Source: Propionimicrobium sp963511305
GTDB lineage: Bacteria > Actinomycetota > Actinomycetes > Propionibacteriales > Propionibacteriaceae
Direction of reading: 5' to 3'
NCBI GenBank assembly: GCA_963511305.1
Contig: CAUPIJ010000005.1
Location: 43,222 to 107,221 of the forward strand
Length of the DNA stretch: 64,000 nt
Shown here one piece after another: positions 8,221-18,582 of the stretch (position 1 is its first letter; every line of letters starts with the position of its first letter). Under the pieces are notes generated by a model. It had not been told where the DNA came from, made no database searches, and saw nothing but the letters and a program-made list of their open reading frames with translations. The position numbers and the translations under genes are program-made.

Positions 8221-8676
8221 ATGGCAGTGCATGACAATGGACCGGAGCCATACAGCTTCGATCTCGAAACCGAAACCGTTGAAAACGAGAACTACCGAAC
8301 TACTGCTTGGACCGGAAAGTTCCTTCAGGTGACGCTGATGTCGATCCCCGTTGGCCAGTCTATCGGGCTCGAAGTACACCCCGACAACGACCAGTTCTTG
8401 CGCATTGATGCCGGTAAGGGCAAAGCAGTGATGGGCGAGGCGGAAGATAACCTCACCTTCGAGCAGGAAGTTTCCGATGGCTGGGCGATCATGGTTCCTG
8501 CCGGCAAATGGCACGACGTCATCAACACCGGCGACGAGCCGCTGAAACTTTACGCGGTCTATTCCCCCTCGCACCACGCGCAGGGCATCATCCACAAAAC
8601 CTTCGAGGACGCTGAGGCAGACGAAGATTCTGGACGCGACGTCCCGCCGGAATGGACTGTCCAATTAGGCAAGTAG
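8221..8676 (+). CDS. Cupin-domain protein (mannose-6-phosphate isomerase-like)
   Basis: A 151-residue single-domain cupin. Motif 1 is visible as GQSIGLEVHPDNDQFLRI, and motif 2 as GWAIMVPAGKWHDVINTG, so the His/Glu metal set is partly replaced: one His before the acidic pair and one in KWHDV. Close relatives are short stress-associated cupins annotated as phosphomannose-isomerase type II-like, with no proven reaction. It has its own promoter gap and its own strong terminator, so it is a one-gene unit. Function not assigned. Confidence 0.8.
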   Translation: MAVHDNGPEPYSFDLETETVENENYRTTAWTGKFLQVTLMSIPVGQSIGLEVHPDNDQFLRIDAGKGKAVMGEAEDNLTFEQEVSDGWAIMVPAGKWHDVINTGDEPLKLYAVYSPSHHAQGIIHKTFEDAEADEDSGRDVPPEWTVQLGK

Positions 8677-8687
8677 CTATTAATCTC

Positions 8688-8721
8688 AGTGGGCGCGGAA
8701 GGCGATTTCGCGCCCACTTTT
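8688..8721 (+). terminator. Rho-independent terminator after the cupin gene
   Basis: A perfect 10-bp GC-rich stem (AGTGGGCGCG at 8688-8697, CGCGCCCACT at 8709-8718) with an 11-nt loop, followed by TTTTAT. It begins 11 bases after the stop codon. Confidence 0.85.
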
Positions 8722-8801
8722 ATGCTCTAAATAACTTTCGTAAATGAGTTAAATAAGCTAATTTTCAATTGCTGATTGCAGGATTATCGAGCGGAGGCGA
8801 G

Positions 8802-9617
8802 ATGCTGATCGAGGAAGCAGGCGAGAACTTCGCGGACTACCTGAGACTGCGCACAGAGGTTTTCGTCGATGAGCAGGGCGTACCAAAGAAGCGCGAGATC
8901 GACGAATTCGACTCGCAGAATATCCCCGAGATCACCCACCTGGTTTGCCTGGACGAGGACGAGGTGGTTGGCACGCTTCGCATCTACTGCCCAGAGAAAA
9001 AAGACACGGTTTATCTACAGCGAATCACGGTTAAGAAGACCCGTCGCAGCCAAGGCATCGGTGCGGCCCTGATCCGATATGCCGAGCGTTATGCTGCGCG
9101 CGAAATTCTGCCGGAACACAAAGAGATCCGCTTCGAGATCGGCGGCCAGGTGGACAAGGTCGAGTTTTATCGCCAGTTTGGCTACGCGGTTTACGGCGAG
9201 CCCTACGTGGACGGCGGCATCGACCACCGTCACCTGACCAAGACCGTGAAGACCGATCGCTACAAGCATCTGGTCGATTATGAGCCAGACTACGACTGGC
9301 TTTGGCCCGAGCAGGGCGCACAGGAGATCGCGACCCTGCGCGCGTACGTTGAGATGCCAGAGTCAGAAGCAGCACAGAAGGCACTCGATGAATATGTCTC
9401 TACCGTTCCGACCGACGAAAACGGAGTTCACGGGCTGGGCGGCTGGCGAATCGACCCGGTCACTAGCCCGCTCGATGGCGAGGCTGCCGTGGCAATCACC
9501 TCGGGCGGTGAGGACGTCGCTGACGGTATCCAGGACGGCGCGGAATCGCTGGTCGAAGCGCTGAACGGCCTTGCCGCGACGGTTTACTGGCAGCAGCTGC
9601 CCCGTCCTATTGCTTAG
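8802..9617 (+). CDS. GNAT N-acetyltransferase with C-terminal extension
   Basis: Residues 1-150 form an ElaA-like GNAT domain: an N-terminal LRTEVFVDEQG, strand 4 with VVGTLRIY, the acetyl-CoA loop RRSQGIGAALIRYAE, and YRQFGYAVYGEPYVDGGI near the end. Residues 150-271 are an extra region of no recognised family, rich in acidic residues. ATG at 8802 is chosen because GGAGG (8793-8797) precedes it; a TTG at 8769 is in frame but lacks this site. The acceptor substrate is unknown. The stop abuts the broken end of the pdxR remnant, so the 3' side of this gene borders an old deletion. Confidence 0.82.
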   Translation: MLIEEAGENFADYLRLRTEVFVDEQGVPKKREIDEFDSQNIPEITHLVCLDEDEVVGTLRIYCPEKKDTVYLQRITVKKTRRSQGIGAALIRYAERYAAREILPEHKEIRFEIGGQVDKVEFYRQFGYAVYGEPYVDGGIDHRHLTKTVKTDRYKHLVDYEPDYDWLWPEQGAQEIATLRAYVEMPESEAAQKALDEYVSTVPTDENGVHGLGGWRIDPVTSPLDGEAAVAITSGGEDVADGIQDGAESLVEALNGLAATVYWQQLPRPIA

Positions 9618-9833
9618 ATCGCTTGACGAATAGAGGTACCCCTCAACCACGAGCTGCGAGAGCGCGCCCTCGACGGTAATCACGCTCACACCAAGATTGC
9701 TAGCCAGAGCCCGTTTCGAGGGGAGCTTCTGATCGGGCCGCAACTCGCCGCTCTCAATGTCGCGCCGAATCGCGGTGTAGAGCTGCTCGTATAGCGGAAC
9801 CCTTGAATCAGCATTCAGCGGGTAGGTCAACAT
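9363..9833 (-). pseudogene. Truncated PdxR/MocR-type GntR regulator
   Basis: Residues 1-70 are a classic MocR N-terminal winged helix (VPLYEQLYTAIRRDIESG, LPSKRALASNLGVS, VEGYLYSS), very like PdxR, which activates pdxST and normally has a fused aminotransferase domain of about 350 residues. Here homology stops near 9626, nine bases past the acetyltransferase stop; the remaining frame to 9363 is antisense to that gene and not protein-like. It is divergent from pdxS, the normal place for pdxR. The aminotransferase sensor is lost, so if made it could at most bind DNA. Confidence 0.75.
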
Positions 9834-9931
9834 CGAGATCTGACCTTAGAAGAAGAGCCGAATCTGAACATACCGATAAGGCTACATTGCGCTAGCGTTG
9901 CACGAAGAACTTCAAGATAATAAGGAGAAAA

Positions 9932-10798
9932 ATGACCCGTTGGTTTGATCCCAAGGAGAACCCAGCTAGCCAGTTCATCGGTGGCGTGATCATGGACGTC
10001 ACCACCCCCGAGCAGGCCGAGATCGCGCAGGCGGCTGGCGCGAAGGCGGTCATGGCCCTGGAGCGGATCCCCGCGGATATCCGCGCGGCAGGCGGAGTTT
10101 CCAGGATGTCGGATCCAGGCATGATCACCAACATTATGAAGAGTGTCGACATTCCGGTCATGGCTAAGGCCCGCATCGGCCACTTCGTCGAGGCCCAGGT
10201 TCTGGAGGCCATCAACATCGATTTCATCGACGAGTCCGAGGTGCTATCCCCCGCCGACGACGTCTATCACATCGACAAGACCAAGTTCTCCACCCCGTTC
10301 GTCTGCGGCGCCCGCAACCTCGGCGAAGCTCTGCGCCGCATCGCCGAGGGCGCGGCGATGATCCGCACCAAGGGCGAGGCCGGCACGGGTGACGTGGTGC
10401 AGGCGGTTCGCCACATGCGAACCATCAACGAAGAGATCGCCTACGTCACCTCTCTTCGCGAGGATGCCCTCTACAACGAGGCTAAGGAGCTGGCGGTTCC
10501 CGTCGAGCTGCTGCGCTACGTTCGGGAAAACGGCAAGCTGCCCGTCCCGAACTTCTCTGCCGGCGGCGTGGCCACCCCTGCCGACGCTGCATTGATGCGT
10601 CAGCTCGGCGCCGAGGGTGTTTTCGTCGGTTCTGGAATCTTCGCTTCCGGCAACCCCGCCAAGCGCGCTGAGGCGATCGTCAAGGCGGCGGAAAACCCGG
10701 AGGACGCGAACCTGATCGCCGAGGTCTCCAAGGATCTGGGCGAGGCCATGGTTGGCATCAACCCGGACGAGATTCAGGTCATCATGGAGGGCCGCTAG
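9932..10798 (+). CDS. pdxS: Pyridoxal 5'-phosphate synthase, PdxS subunit
   Basis: Synthase subunit of the DXP-independent vitamin B6 route; joins ribose 5-phosphate, glyceraldehyde 3-phosphate and ammonia. The 288-residue TIM barrel is complete, with GGVIMDVTTPEQA, VMALERIPADIRAAGG, PVMAKARIGHFVEAQ (active-site Lys), MIRTKGEAGTGDVVQAVRH (second Lys) and GAEGVFVGSGIF. A good ribosome site (AAGGAG) precedes the ATG. The usual partner pdxT (glutaminase) does not follow; the next gene is moaC on the other strand. PdxS can use free ammonia, but pdxT may also be elsewhere. Confidence 0.95.
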   Translation: MTRWFDPKENPASQFIGGVIMDVTTPEQAEIAQAAGAKAVMALERIPADIRAAGGVSRMSDPGMITNIMKSVDIPVMAKARIGHFVEAQVLEAINIDFIDESEVLSPADDVYHIDKTKFSTPFVCGARNLGEALRRIAEGAAMIRTKGEAGTGDVVQAVRHMRTINEEIAYVTSLREDALYNEAKELAVPVELLRYVRENGKLPVPNFSAGGVATPADAALMRQLGAEGVFVGSGIFASGNPAKRAEAIVKAAENPEDANLIAEVSKDLGEAMVGINPDEIQVIMEGR

Positions 10799-10801
10799 TC
10801 T

Positions 10802-11269
10802 TTAAGGCCTAGTCCAATCTCCAGAGCGGCCACCGGACTTGTGAGTGATCTTGCAGTCCGTGATGGCCGCTGATCTGTCTACGCCCTTTACCATGTCGAC
10901 GACGGCCAGGGCGGCGACTGTAACCGCGGTCAAGGCCTCCATCTCAACGCCGGTTCGGTCTGCGGTTTTCACCGTAGCCGTGATCTGCACTCGGTCGGGG
11001 CGAAGCTCCAGATCGACCGAGGCGCCGTGGATGCCAATAACGTGAGCCAGCGGAAGCAGCTCCGGCACCTTCTTGGTTGCCGCGATGCCCGCGACCCGCG
11101 CTACGGCGAGCACGTCCCCCTTGGGCACCGTGCCGTCGCGAAGGGCACACAGCACCTCTTCGGAGCAGGTCACGGACGCCACTGCGGTGGCCTCGCGGAC
11201 GGTCGGGTTCTTCTCTGTGACGTCGACCATGCGGGCGTCGCCGTCCTGGTTCAAGTGGGTGAATCTCAT
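10802..11269 (-). CDS. moaC: Cyclic pyranopterin monophosphate synthase
   Basis: Second enzyme of molybdenum cofactor synthesis, turning the MoaA product into cyclic pyranopterin monophosphate. The 155-residue protein has the normal length and conserved pieces: THLNQDGDARMVDVTEK at the start, AATKKVPELLPLAHVI, and GVEMEALTAVTVAAL with DMVKGVD. The ATG at 11269 overlaps the moeA stop in ATGA and has GGAGAG upstream, so moeA and moaC are coupled; the six codons further upstream in the frame are not needed. Confidence 0.93.
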   Translation of the reverse strand: MRFTHLNQDGDARMVDVTEKNPTVREATAVASVTCSEEVLCALRDGTVPKGDVLAVARVAGIAATKKVPELLPLAHVIGIHGASVDLELRPDRVQITATVKTADRTGVEMEALTAVTVAALAVVDMVKGVDRSAAITDCKITHKSGGRSGDWTRP

Positions 11270-12480
11270 CTGCTCTCTCCAAACCAAAGGACGCTAATCT
11301 CTTCGCCGGCGGCAACCACGTCCTGCTCTGCCGGTACGCGCGCTATGCCAGTGGCCGCAAACGTGGTGGCAACGAAGTGCGACTTGGAGCCGCCGTGACT
11401 AGCCGGAACGACTAAGCCGTCGCGCTCAATGACCGGCATGAACTGGACGCGGCCGGGTTTGCGCCGCCACTCTACTCCCGCCTGATGCGCGCTGAACAGT
11501 TCCTGGTAGCAGAGCTCTCCCCGACCCGCCAGCTTGGTCAGCAGCGGGTTTCCGAACAGATACCATGAAACCATCACGCTCACCGGGTTGCCCGGCAGAC
11601 AGAGCACCGGTTTGCCGCCCAACTTCCCGAAGCCCTGTGGTTTACCGGGCTGCATTTTGACCCTACAGAACTCTACTTCCCCGAGGCTCTCCTTGACTAC
11701 GTCAAACGCACCCATCGAGACCCCGCCGGCAGTGACGATCATGTCGACCTGGCTGGCCAGCTCTGCTAGCCTGGCCCCGAACTCTTCGACGTTGTCGCTG
11801 TGGTAGGCAAGGGGCTTTGCGATTCCTCCGGCTTGGGCGACGAGCGCGGAAAGCAGCACGATGTTTGAGTCGGGAATCTGGCCGTCGCTAAGGGGCTCAC
11901 CGGCATTCTTTAGCTCTTCGCCAGTGGTGACCACGCCTACAACCGGCCTCTTGACAACGGGAATCTCGCCGTAGCCGACGGAAACGAGGGCCGAGAGGTG
12001 GCTCGGACCAAGCCGAGTGCCTTTGGCGACCAGCTTTTCGCCGGGCAGCACGTCTTCGCCTGCCTTACGAACGTTGGCTCCGGGTTCTGCCGACTTGGTG
12101 AATATCACGCTGGCCGGCGCCTGGTGAGCCATGTTGCCCTCAGAGTTTTCAGTCAGCTCCACCTGAATTACGCTGTCGGAGCCATGCGGCATGGGTGCAC
12201 CAGTCATGATCCGGATGGTTTTGCCTTTCGGCAGCGTCGGGATGTCGGTTCGCCCGGCGGCGATGTCGTCCACGACGGCCATCTCTTTGCCCGGTTCGAC
12301 GTCTGCGGCGCGAACCGCGAAACCGTCCATCGCGGCGTTCGTGAACGGCGGAACCGCCAACCTAGTCTGGATATCCTCGGCCAAGACCCTGCCGGAGGCT
12401 TCTTCTACCTTGATGGTCTCTGCTCCGAGACTTTGCCCTAACGCAAGCACGTCGGCGTAGTGGCGTTCAACGTCTTTCAT
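11266..12480 (-). CDS. moeA: Molybdopterin molybdenumtransferase
   Basis: Inserts molybdenum into adenylated molybdopterin. The 404 residues give the three MoeA domains: PPFTNAAMDGFAVRAADV in domain I, TGAPMPHGSDSVIQVE in domain II, then the MogA-like domain III with TTGEEL, TAGGVSMGAFDVVKE and CLPGNPVSVMVSW. The ATG at 12480 follows AAGGAGCC at proper spacing; an upstream in-frame start adds 12 unconserved residues. It is divergent from the mogA-moaE fusion by about 50 bases, so one short region likely holds both promoters. Confidence 0.95.
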   Translation of the reverse strand: MKDVERHYADVLALGQSLGAETIKVEEASGRVLAEDIQTRLAVPPFTNAAMDGFAVRAADVEPGKEMAVVDDIAAGRTDIPTLPKGKTIRIMTGAPMPHGSDSVIQVELTENSEGNMAHQAPASVIFTKSAEPGANVRKAGEDVLPGEKLVAKGTRLGPSHLSALVSVGYGEIPVVKRPVVGVVTTGEELKNAGEPLSDGQIPDSNIVLLSALVAQAGGIAKPLAYHSDNVEEFGARLAELASQVDMIVTAGGVSMGAFDVVKESLGEVEFCRVKMQPGKPQGFGKLGGKPVLCLPGNPVSVMVSWYLFGNPLLTKLAGRGELCYQELFSAHQAGVEWRRKPGRVQFMPVIERDGLVVPASHGGSKSHFVATTFAATGIARVPAEQDVVAAGEEISVLWFGESR

Positions 12481-12531
12481 TTGGCTCCTTAGTGTCGTGA
12501 TCCAGGATAGTCGCAACGTAGAATTGCCCTC

Positions 12532-13488
12532 ATGGTTTCGATCGCCGTGATTACTGTTTCTGACCGCTGCGCTCGCGGGCTCCGAGAGGACGTCTCAGGC
12601 CCACTCGCCACCGAGCTGCTTTCTGAACATGGCGAGGTGCTTCCCATCACCGTGGTTGCCGACGTGGTGGCCGAGATCCAGCAGGCAATTTTGGGGGCGC
12701 TAAACTCGGGCGCTGAGATAGTTTTCACCAGTGGCGGTACGGGTCTGACTAGCCGGGATGTCACCCCGGAGGCCACCGAACCGCTGCTTGCAAAGAGAGT
12801 CATCGGCGTCGAGGACGCGTTGCGCGACAACCCCAAAGTGCCGACGGCAAGGCTCTCCAGGGGGCTGTGCGGAGTGGTTGAGCACGGCGGAAAGCGAGCG
12901 TTCATCATCAACGCTCCCGGTTCTCCCGGCGGCGTGAAGGACGCGGTGCGGGTGCTTGCTCCGCTGCTCGCGCACATCTGCGATCAACTACTCGACGGCG
13001 ATCACCCAGATCCGCATGCCCTGGCCACGCGCGCCGTGCAGAATTCCTCGACTTCGGACCTGCAAGACGCCGAGGTCGTTGTGGCCGATGTGGTTGACGA
13101 GGAAATAGACGTCCAACTCCTGGCCGAGAGCGTGCGTGATGATCGCGCCGGTGCGACCGCGATTTTCGACGGCCGGGTGCGCAACCACGACGGCGGCAGG
13201 GGCGTGGAAGGCATCGAATACGAGGCCCATCCGAGCGCCGGCGAGACCATGCAGCGGATCGCTCACGAGCTCGCAAAGCAGAGCGGAGCGATCAAGATCG
13301 CGGCGCAGCACCGCACCGGAAAACTAGCCGTCCGAGATGTAGCCTTCGCCGCGGCGGTTTCGGCGGCACATCGCAAGGAGGCGTTCGGCATCTTGGAGCG
13401 GCTGGTCGAGAGGGTGAAGCAGGAGCTTCCGGTGTGGAAGAAGCAGAGCTTTAGCGACGGAACAAGCGAGTGGAAAGGTAGCGCCTAA
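12532..13488 (+). CDS. MogA-MoaE fusion (adenylyltransferase / molybdopterin synthase large subunit)
   Basis: One 318-residue frame joins two Moco enzymes. Residues 1-155 are MogA/MoaB-like: ITVSDRCARG, FTSGGTGLTSRDVTPEA and NAPGSPGGVKDAV, the fold that adenylates molybdopterin. Residues 175-318 are MoaE, the large subunit that carries sulfur onto cyclic pyranopterin, with AGATAIFDGRVRNHD, HRTGKLAVRD and PVWKKQSFSDG (catalytic Lys region). A short acidic linker separates them. MoaE must pair with MoaD, encoded 85 bases downstream on the other strand. The fusion couples an early and a late step of the pathway on one chain. Confidence 0.92.
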   Translation: MVSIAVITVSDRCARGLREDVSGPLATELLSEHGEVLPITVVADVVAEIQQAILGALNSGAEIVFTSGGTGLTSRDVTPEATEPLLAKRVIGVEDALRDNPKVPTARLSRGLCGVVEHGGKRAFIINAPGSPGGVKDAVRVLAPLLAHICDQLLDGDHPDPHALATRAVQNSSTSDLQDAEVVVADVVDEEIDVQLLAESVRDDRAGATAIFDGRVRNHDGGRGVEGIEYEAHPSAGETMQRIAHELAKQSGAIKIAAQHRTGKLAVRDVAFAAAVSAAHRKEAFGILERLVERVKQELPVWKKQSFSDGTSEWKGSA

Positions 13489-13573
13489 CCGCGCTAGAAC
13501 GATTTTAGATCGTAACCATTTGCGGAATAAATCGGCTGAAATACTTCTAGCTAGGCAGCCCGCAAATCCCTGC

Positions 13574-13819
13574 TTAGCCGCCAGCAAAAGGTGGGAGGAC
13601 GTCTAGCTCCCCACCGCCAACCTGATCGCCATCATGCAGTTGCTGCCCATTAAGCGTGAATGCGCACACTTTTAGCAGCCTGTAAAAGTCATCGTTTTTG
13701 CCTGCGGCAAGGATCTGCCTGAGCATTTCTAGGCTGCATCTTGCGGGCAGGTCGATGCTCTCGTTTCGCCGTCCGGCGTAGTCAGCGGCGGAAGCAAAGT
13801 AGTTAATGGTGAGTTTCAT
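13574..13819 (-). CDS. moaD: Molybdopterin synthase sulfur carrier subunit
   Basis: An 81-residue ubiquitin-fold sulfur carrier ending in the required Gly-Gly (PPFAGG), the site of thiocarboxylation. The N-terminal strand pattern (MKLTINYFASAADYAGRR) fits MoaD. It follows moaA by 6 bases, so the two form one unit. The activating enzyme (MoeB type) is not in the window. Confidence 0.88.
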   Translation of the reverse strand: MKLTINYFASAADYAGRRNESIDLPARCSLEMLRQILAAGKNDDFYRLLKVCAFTLNGQQLHDGDQVGGGELDVLPPFAGG

Positions 13820-13825
13820 CTGGGT

Positions 13826-14893
13826 CTAGCCGCCGATCGCGCTCATGTTACGTCTGGGACTCAAGAATGATGGGTCGTCGATGCCGTGGCCGGGCTGCTT
13901 TGCCCACATTGTACGAGCCCAGAGCTCAGCCAGCTCTTGGTCGCTGGCGCCGCTGCGAAGGGCGGATCTCAGGTCTGTCTCTGTGCGGGCGAATAGGCAG
14001 GCACGGATCTGGCCGTCGGCGGTCAACCGGGTGCGGTCGCAGTCGCCGCAGAAGGGCCTGCTGACCGACGCGATGATGCCGATCTTTCCGGCAGGATGGT
14101 CTTTGCCCTCGGCAACGTCCCAATATTTGGCTGGTGACGTTCCTCTCTCGGATTCTGGCGGGATACGCAGCTCGAAGTCCCTTTTCAGCACTCTTAGGAT
14201 CTGATCTGCGCTAATCATTTTTTCGCGCTTCCAGGACGTGCCGAGCGGCATGAACTCGATGAATCGCAGTATGTAGCCGTTCCGCAGGGCCAGCCTGACT
14301 AGGTCGGTTGCCTGGTGATCGTTCTTGCCGGGTAGTAGAACGGCGTTGAGTTTAATCGGGCTGAGTCCGGCAGCTGCGGCGGCGGCTGCCCCGGCGATGG
14401 CGTCATCGAACCGATCCCGCCGAGTGATGGTTAGGTAATCCTGCGGGTTCGCTGCGTCCAGGGAGACATTGACTCGCTGCAGACCGGCCGCGGCCAGATT
14501 TTCGGCACGGTGAACCAGGCCTAAGCCGTTGGTGGTCATGGAGATTTCGAGCCTCTTGCCGCTTGTGGTTCTTAGCTTTGCTGTCCCGGCGACGATCTGC
14601 TTGAGCTCCTTGCGCATCAGGGGTTCACCGCCGGTGAAGCAGATTTTTTCGATGCCCAGAACGCCGACCGCGATATTGATTAGCCTGAGCAGTTCTTGTG
14701 CGCTGAGGATTTCTTCTTTGGGTCGGAACGTGACGCCTTCCGCGGGCATGCAATAGTCGCAACGCAGATTACAGCGGTCGGTCACGGAGACGCGTAGATC
14801 GCGAGCGACTCGACCGAATTTGTCGATCAGTCGCAGCTGCTCACTCGTCGTGACTGTCACTGAAACCTCTCGTGCGTTGAATAATTCAATCAT
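13826..14893 (-). CDS. moaA: GTP 3',8-cyclase (radical SAM)
   Basis: First step of molybdenum cofactor synthesis. The radical SAM cluster is Cys41, Cys45, Cys48 (CNLRCDYC); the C-terminal GTP-site cluster is C-x2-C-x13-C in FCGDCDRTRLTADGQIRACLF. Family motifs FTGGEPLMRKEL, TTNGLGL and NVSLDA are present, and the protein ends in Gly-Gly as MoaA requires. Start at the ATG 14893 gives 355 residues; no clear ribosome site is seen, so a shorter start near Val11 is possible. Confidence 0.94.
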   Translation of the reverse strand: MIELFNAREVSVTVTTSEQLRLIDKFGRVARDLRVSVTDRCNLRCDYCMPAEGVTFRPKEEILSAQELLRLINIAVGVLGIEKICFTGGEPLMRKELKQIVAGTAKLRTTSGKRLEISMTTNGLGLVHRAENLAAAGLQRVNVSLDAANPQDYLTITRRDRFDDAIAGAAAAAAAGLSPIKLNAVLLPGKNDHQATDLVRLALRNGYILRFIEFMPLGTSWKREKMISADQILRVLKRDFELRIPPESERGTSPAKYWDVAEGKDHPAGKIGIIASVSRPFCGDCDRTRLTADGQIRACLFARTETDLRSALRSGASDQELAELWARTMWAKQPGHGIDDPSFLSPRRNMSAIGG

Positions 14894-14958
14894 CGCACAA
14901 TTATCTGCATTGCTAAACGGGGCGACCCTTCGCCCAACAGTTTGCTCTGGCTTAAAGC

Positions 14959-14991
14959 GAGGGAGGACGCTATCAAATAGCGCCCTCCCTC
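14959..14991 (-). terminator. Strong hairpin downstream of ettA
   Basis: A 15-bp stem with one mismatch (14959-14973 with 14977-14991) and a 3-base loop lies between moaA and the repeat array after ettA. On the minus strand it is followed by CTTTAAG. It probably ends the ettA transcript beyond the repeats. Confidence 0.6.
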
Positions 14992-15102
14992 AGAACGATT
15001 AGTCGCGGATCAATCGCGAGTCAGCCTCCGATGGCGCGAATCAATCGCGAGTCAGCCTCCGATGGCGCGAGTCAGTCGCGAGTCAGCCTCCGATGGCGCG
15101 AA

Positions 15103-16791
<1,689 letters not shown>

Positions 16792-16849
16792 TACGAACGA
16801 TTCCTTTTTCTCAAAGTGTGTGTTGACTCCAATTATGCCAGGGCGAAAC

Positions 16850-18379
16850 CTAAGCCCGAAAAACAGGAGCATTAGGGTTTTGCGGCGGCTGCCACTGTGG
16901 GATCCTAGCCTGGCTAACCGGCGGCGCCGGAGGACGCGAGGAGAACCATCCTTTAATCCTTGTGACGATGTTTCTGAAGAACGAGCGGATATTCTCCGGG
17001 ATCCATCTCAGGCCTCGATGATCCGTGATAGCACGAGCCCGCTTCTTGGTTATCGCTTTCATCAGCGTCTGTTGGCGCTCCAGGCCCCAGGCGTCGACGA
17101 GGCCACGCACCTCGGCGTCGCGAAGATAGGCTAGCTCGGTGATATCACGCATGACGCCCCAGGTAGCCCTGGCTACTCTTGGCCCGCTGAGCAGCCCGAC
17201 GAAGCAGATCTTAAACCGGGCGAGCAGGTTTGAATAAACGATCGGATCGGCCTGGCTCAACCACCCCGCCCGCACAAAATCGCTCAGCCTGCTGCGAACG
17301 TTTCGAAGCTGATGAACGTAGCGGAAACAAAGGTAGACCACCAGCACCAGCATCGCTAACCATCCGAAAATGGCGGCTTTCTGAACTGAAAACCCAACTG
17401 ACATCAGACCGTTGAACATCATGTGGCCAAACACCGAAACAAGAAAACCGACCACGGGAGCTAAGAAGCGCACCAGCTTGGAACGATTCAGCAGGCCAAC
17501 CACGAAGCCCAACGCTGCGATCGAGGTGAATAGCGGATGCCCGAATGCGGTAACCAGGCCGCGCATCAGAACGATGGAGTCTAGTTTTTCGTTCGGATTT
17601 TCGCCCGACATATTCGCCGCGAAGATGTATTCGCGAGCGTAGTAGACGATGTTTTCGACGAAGGCGAAGCCGATCGCAGACAAGCCTGCCGTCGTCACCA
17701 GTTGATGTACAGAAACCAGGCGCCTGCGCAGCAAGATCGCTAGCCAAAAGACGACGGTCAGCTTCGCGCTTTCCTCCACGAACGGCGCCGAATAGATGGC
17801 AGACCTGGCCCCCTGCGATGGATCTACTGGCCCCTGGGCATTCATCAGCGCGCCGGCCCAGGTGTTTAGGATCAACGAAACGTAGACCGCGACGCTTGCC
17901 CCCCAGCCGAAGGCAATCCACTTCATCGACCACGGGGTGGGCCTGATTCGATCTAGCAGTATGAACGCCGCCAGGAAGCAGAGCGTCGTAGGTAGCGCTT
18001 TGCCCGCGCACAGCAGCAGGGCCTCGTTCAAGGCCGACCAGCTGATTAGCACCGGAGAGCCTACCTCTGAGGTAACCCTGGAAATTTCCGCGATCAGGTT
18101 TCTGCCGAAACTTCGATAGATCAGATATGTAAGCAGAAGATAGAAAAGGGTGAATGCGGCGGTAAGCCAGGCGTAGTGATTGCGCAGTAGCCGTTTCCAG
18201 AAGCTGGTTTCAGGGCGCCTTGCGATCGGCAGGCCGTTTCGGGTTCTTCGCGACTGAGCGGCTGGGCTCAGGTCTAGCTGACCGGCATTCGAGGCGGCGA
18301 GAACAGACTTTGCGGCACCCGCACCGGAGGTGCGCACCACCTGCTTCTTGGCCGGGCGCCAGACTTCTGCTTCGGTCAC
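16850..18379 (-). CDS. PrsW-type intramembrane metalloprotease
   Basis: A 509-residue membrane protein of the PrsW/CAAX-protease-like group. After a basic cytoplasmic start of about 65 residues come some eight to nine transmembrane segments. The motif set is visible: APFVEESAKLTVVFW (EExxK), AIGFAFVENIVYY (FxxxEN) and FGHPLFTSIAALGF with further His residues in FGHMMFNG. In Bacillus PrsW cleaves an anti-sigma factor; the actinobacterial substrate is not known. A basic cytoplasmic tail of about 130 residues follows. Confidence 0.82.
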   Translation of the reverse strand: MTEAEVWRPAKKQVVRTSGAGAAKSVLAASNAGQLDLSPAAQSRRTRNGLPIARRPETSFWKRLLRNHYAWLTAAFTLFYLLLTYLIYRSFGRNLIAEISRVTSEVGSPVLISWSALNEALLLCAGKALPTTLCFLAAFILLDRIRPTPWSMKWIAFGWGASVAVYVSLILNTWAGALMNAQGPVDPSQGARSAIYSAPFVEESAKLTVVFWLAILLRRRLVSVHQLVTTAGLSAIGFAFVENIVYYAREYIFAANMSGENPNEKLDSIVLMRGLVTAFGHPLFTSIAALGFVVGLLNRSKLVRFLAPVVGFLVSVFGHMMFNGLMSVGFSVQKAAIFGWLAMLVLVVYLCFRYVHQLRNVRSRLSDFVRAGWLSQADPIVYSNLLARFKICFVGLLSGPRVARATWGVMRDITELAYLRDAEVRGLVDAWGLERQQTLMKAITKKRARAITDHRGLRWIPENIRSFFRNIVTRIKGWFSSRPPAPPVSQARIPQWQPPQNPNAPVFRA

Positions 18380-18418
18380 AAAACAACTGTAACCGTTCGA
18401 CTTAATAAATAGCTATGG

Positions 18419-18491
18419 CGGCCCGGGTGGGAGTCGAACCCACGCACGACAGATTAGAAGGCTGCTGCTCTATCCTCTGAGCTACCGGGCC
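18419..18491 (-). tRNA. tRNA-Arg (anticodon TCT)
   Basis: Complete cloverleaf on the minus strand: 7-bp acceptor GGCCCGG/CCGGGCC, D arm with TAGCTCAGAGG, anticodon loop CTTCTAA, T arm GTGGG-TTCGACT-CCCAC. CCA is not encoded. Reads AGA codons. Confidence 0.93.
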
Positions 18492-18582
18492 AAAGCACCA
18501 TCTGAATGCTAATCGCATGCAGATTTTTTTGCCAGCACCTGCAAGCATACCGGTGTGCGGTAACGCGAGTAGTCTTGAGGGC

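Noticed and set aside
9363..9626. Protein continuation of the GntR frame
   Set aside because: It is antisense to the acetyltransferase gene and shows no aminotransferase motifs.
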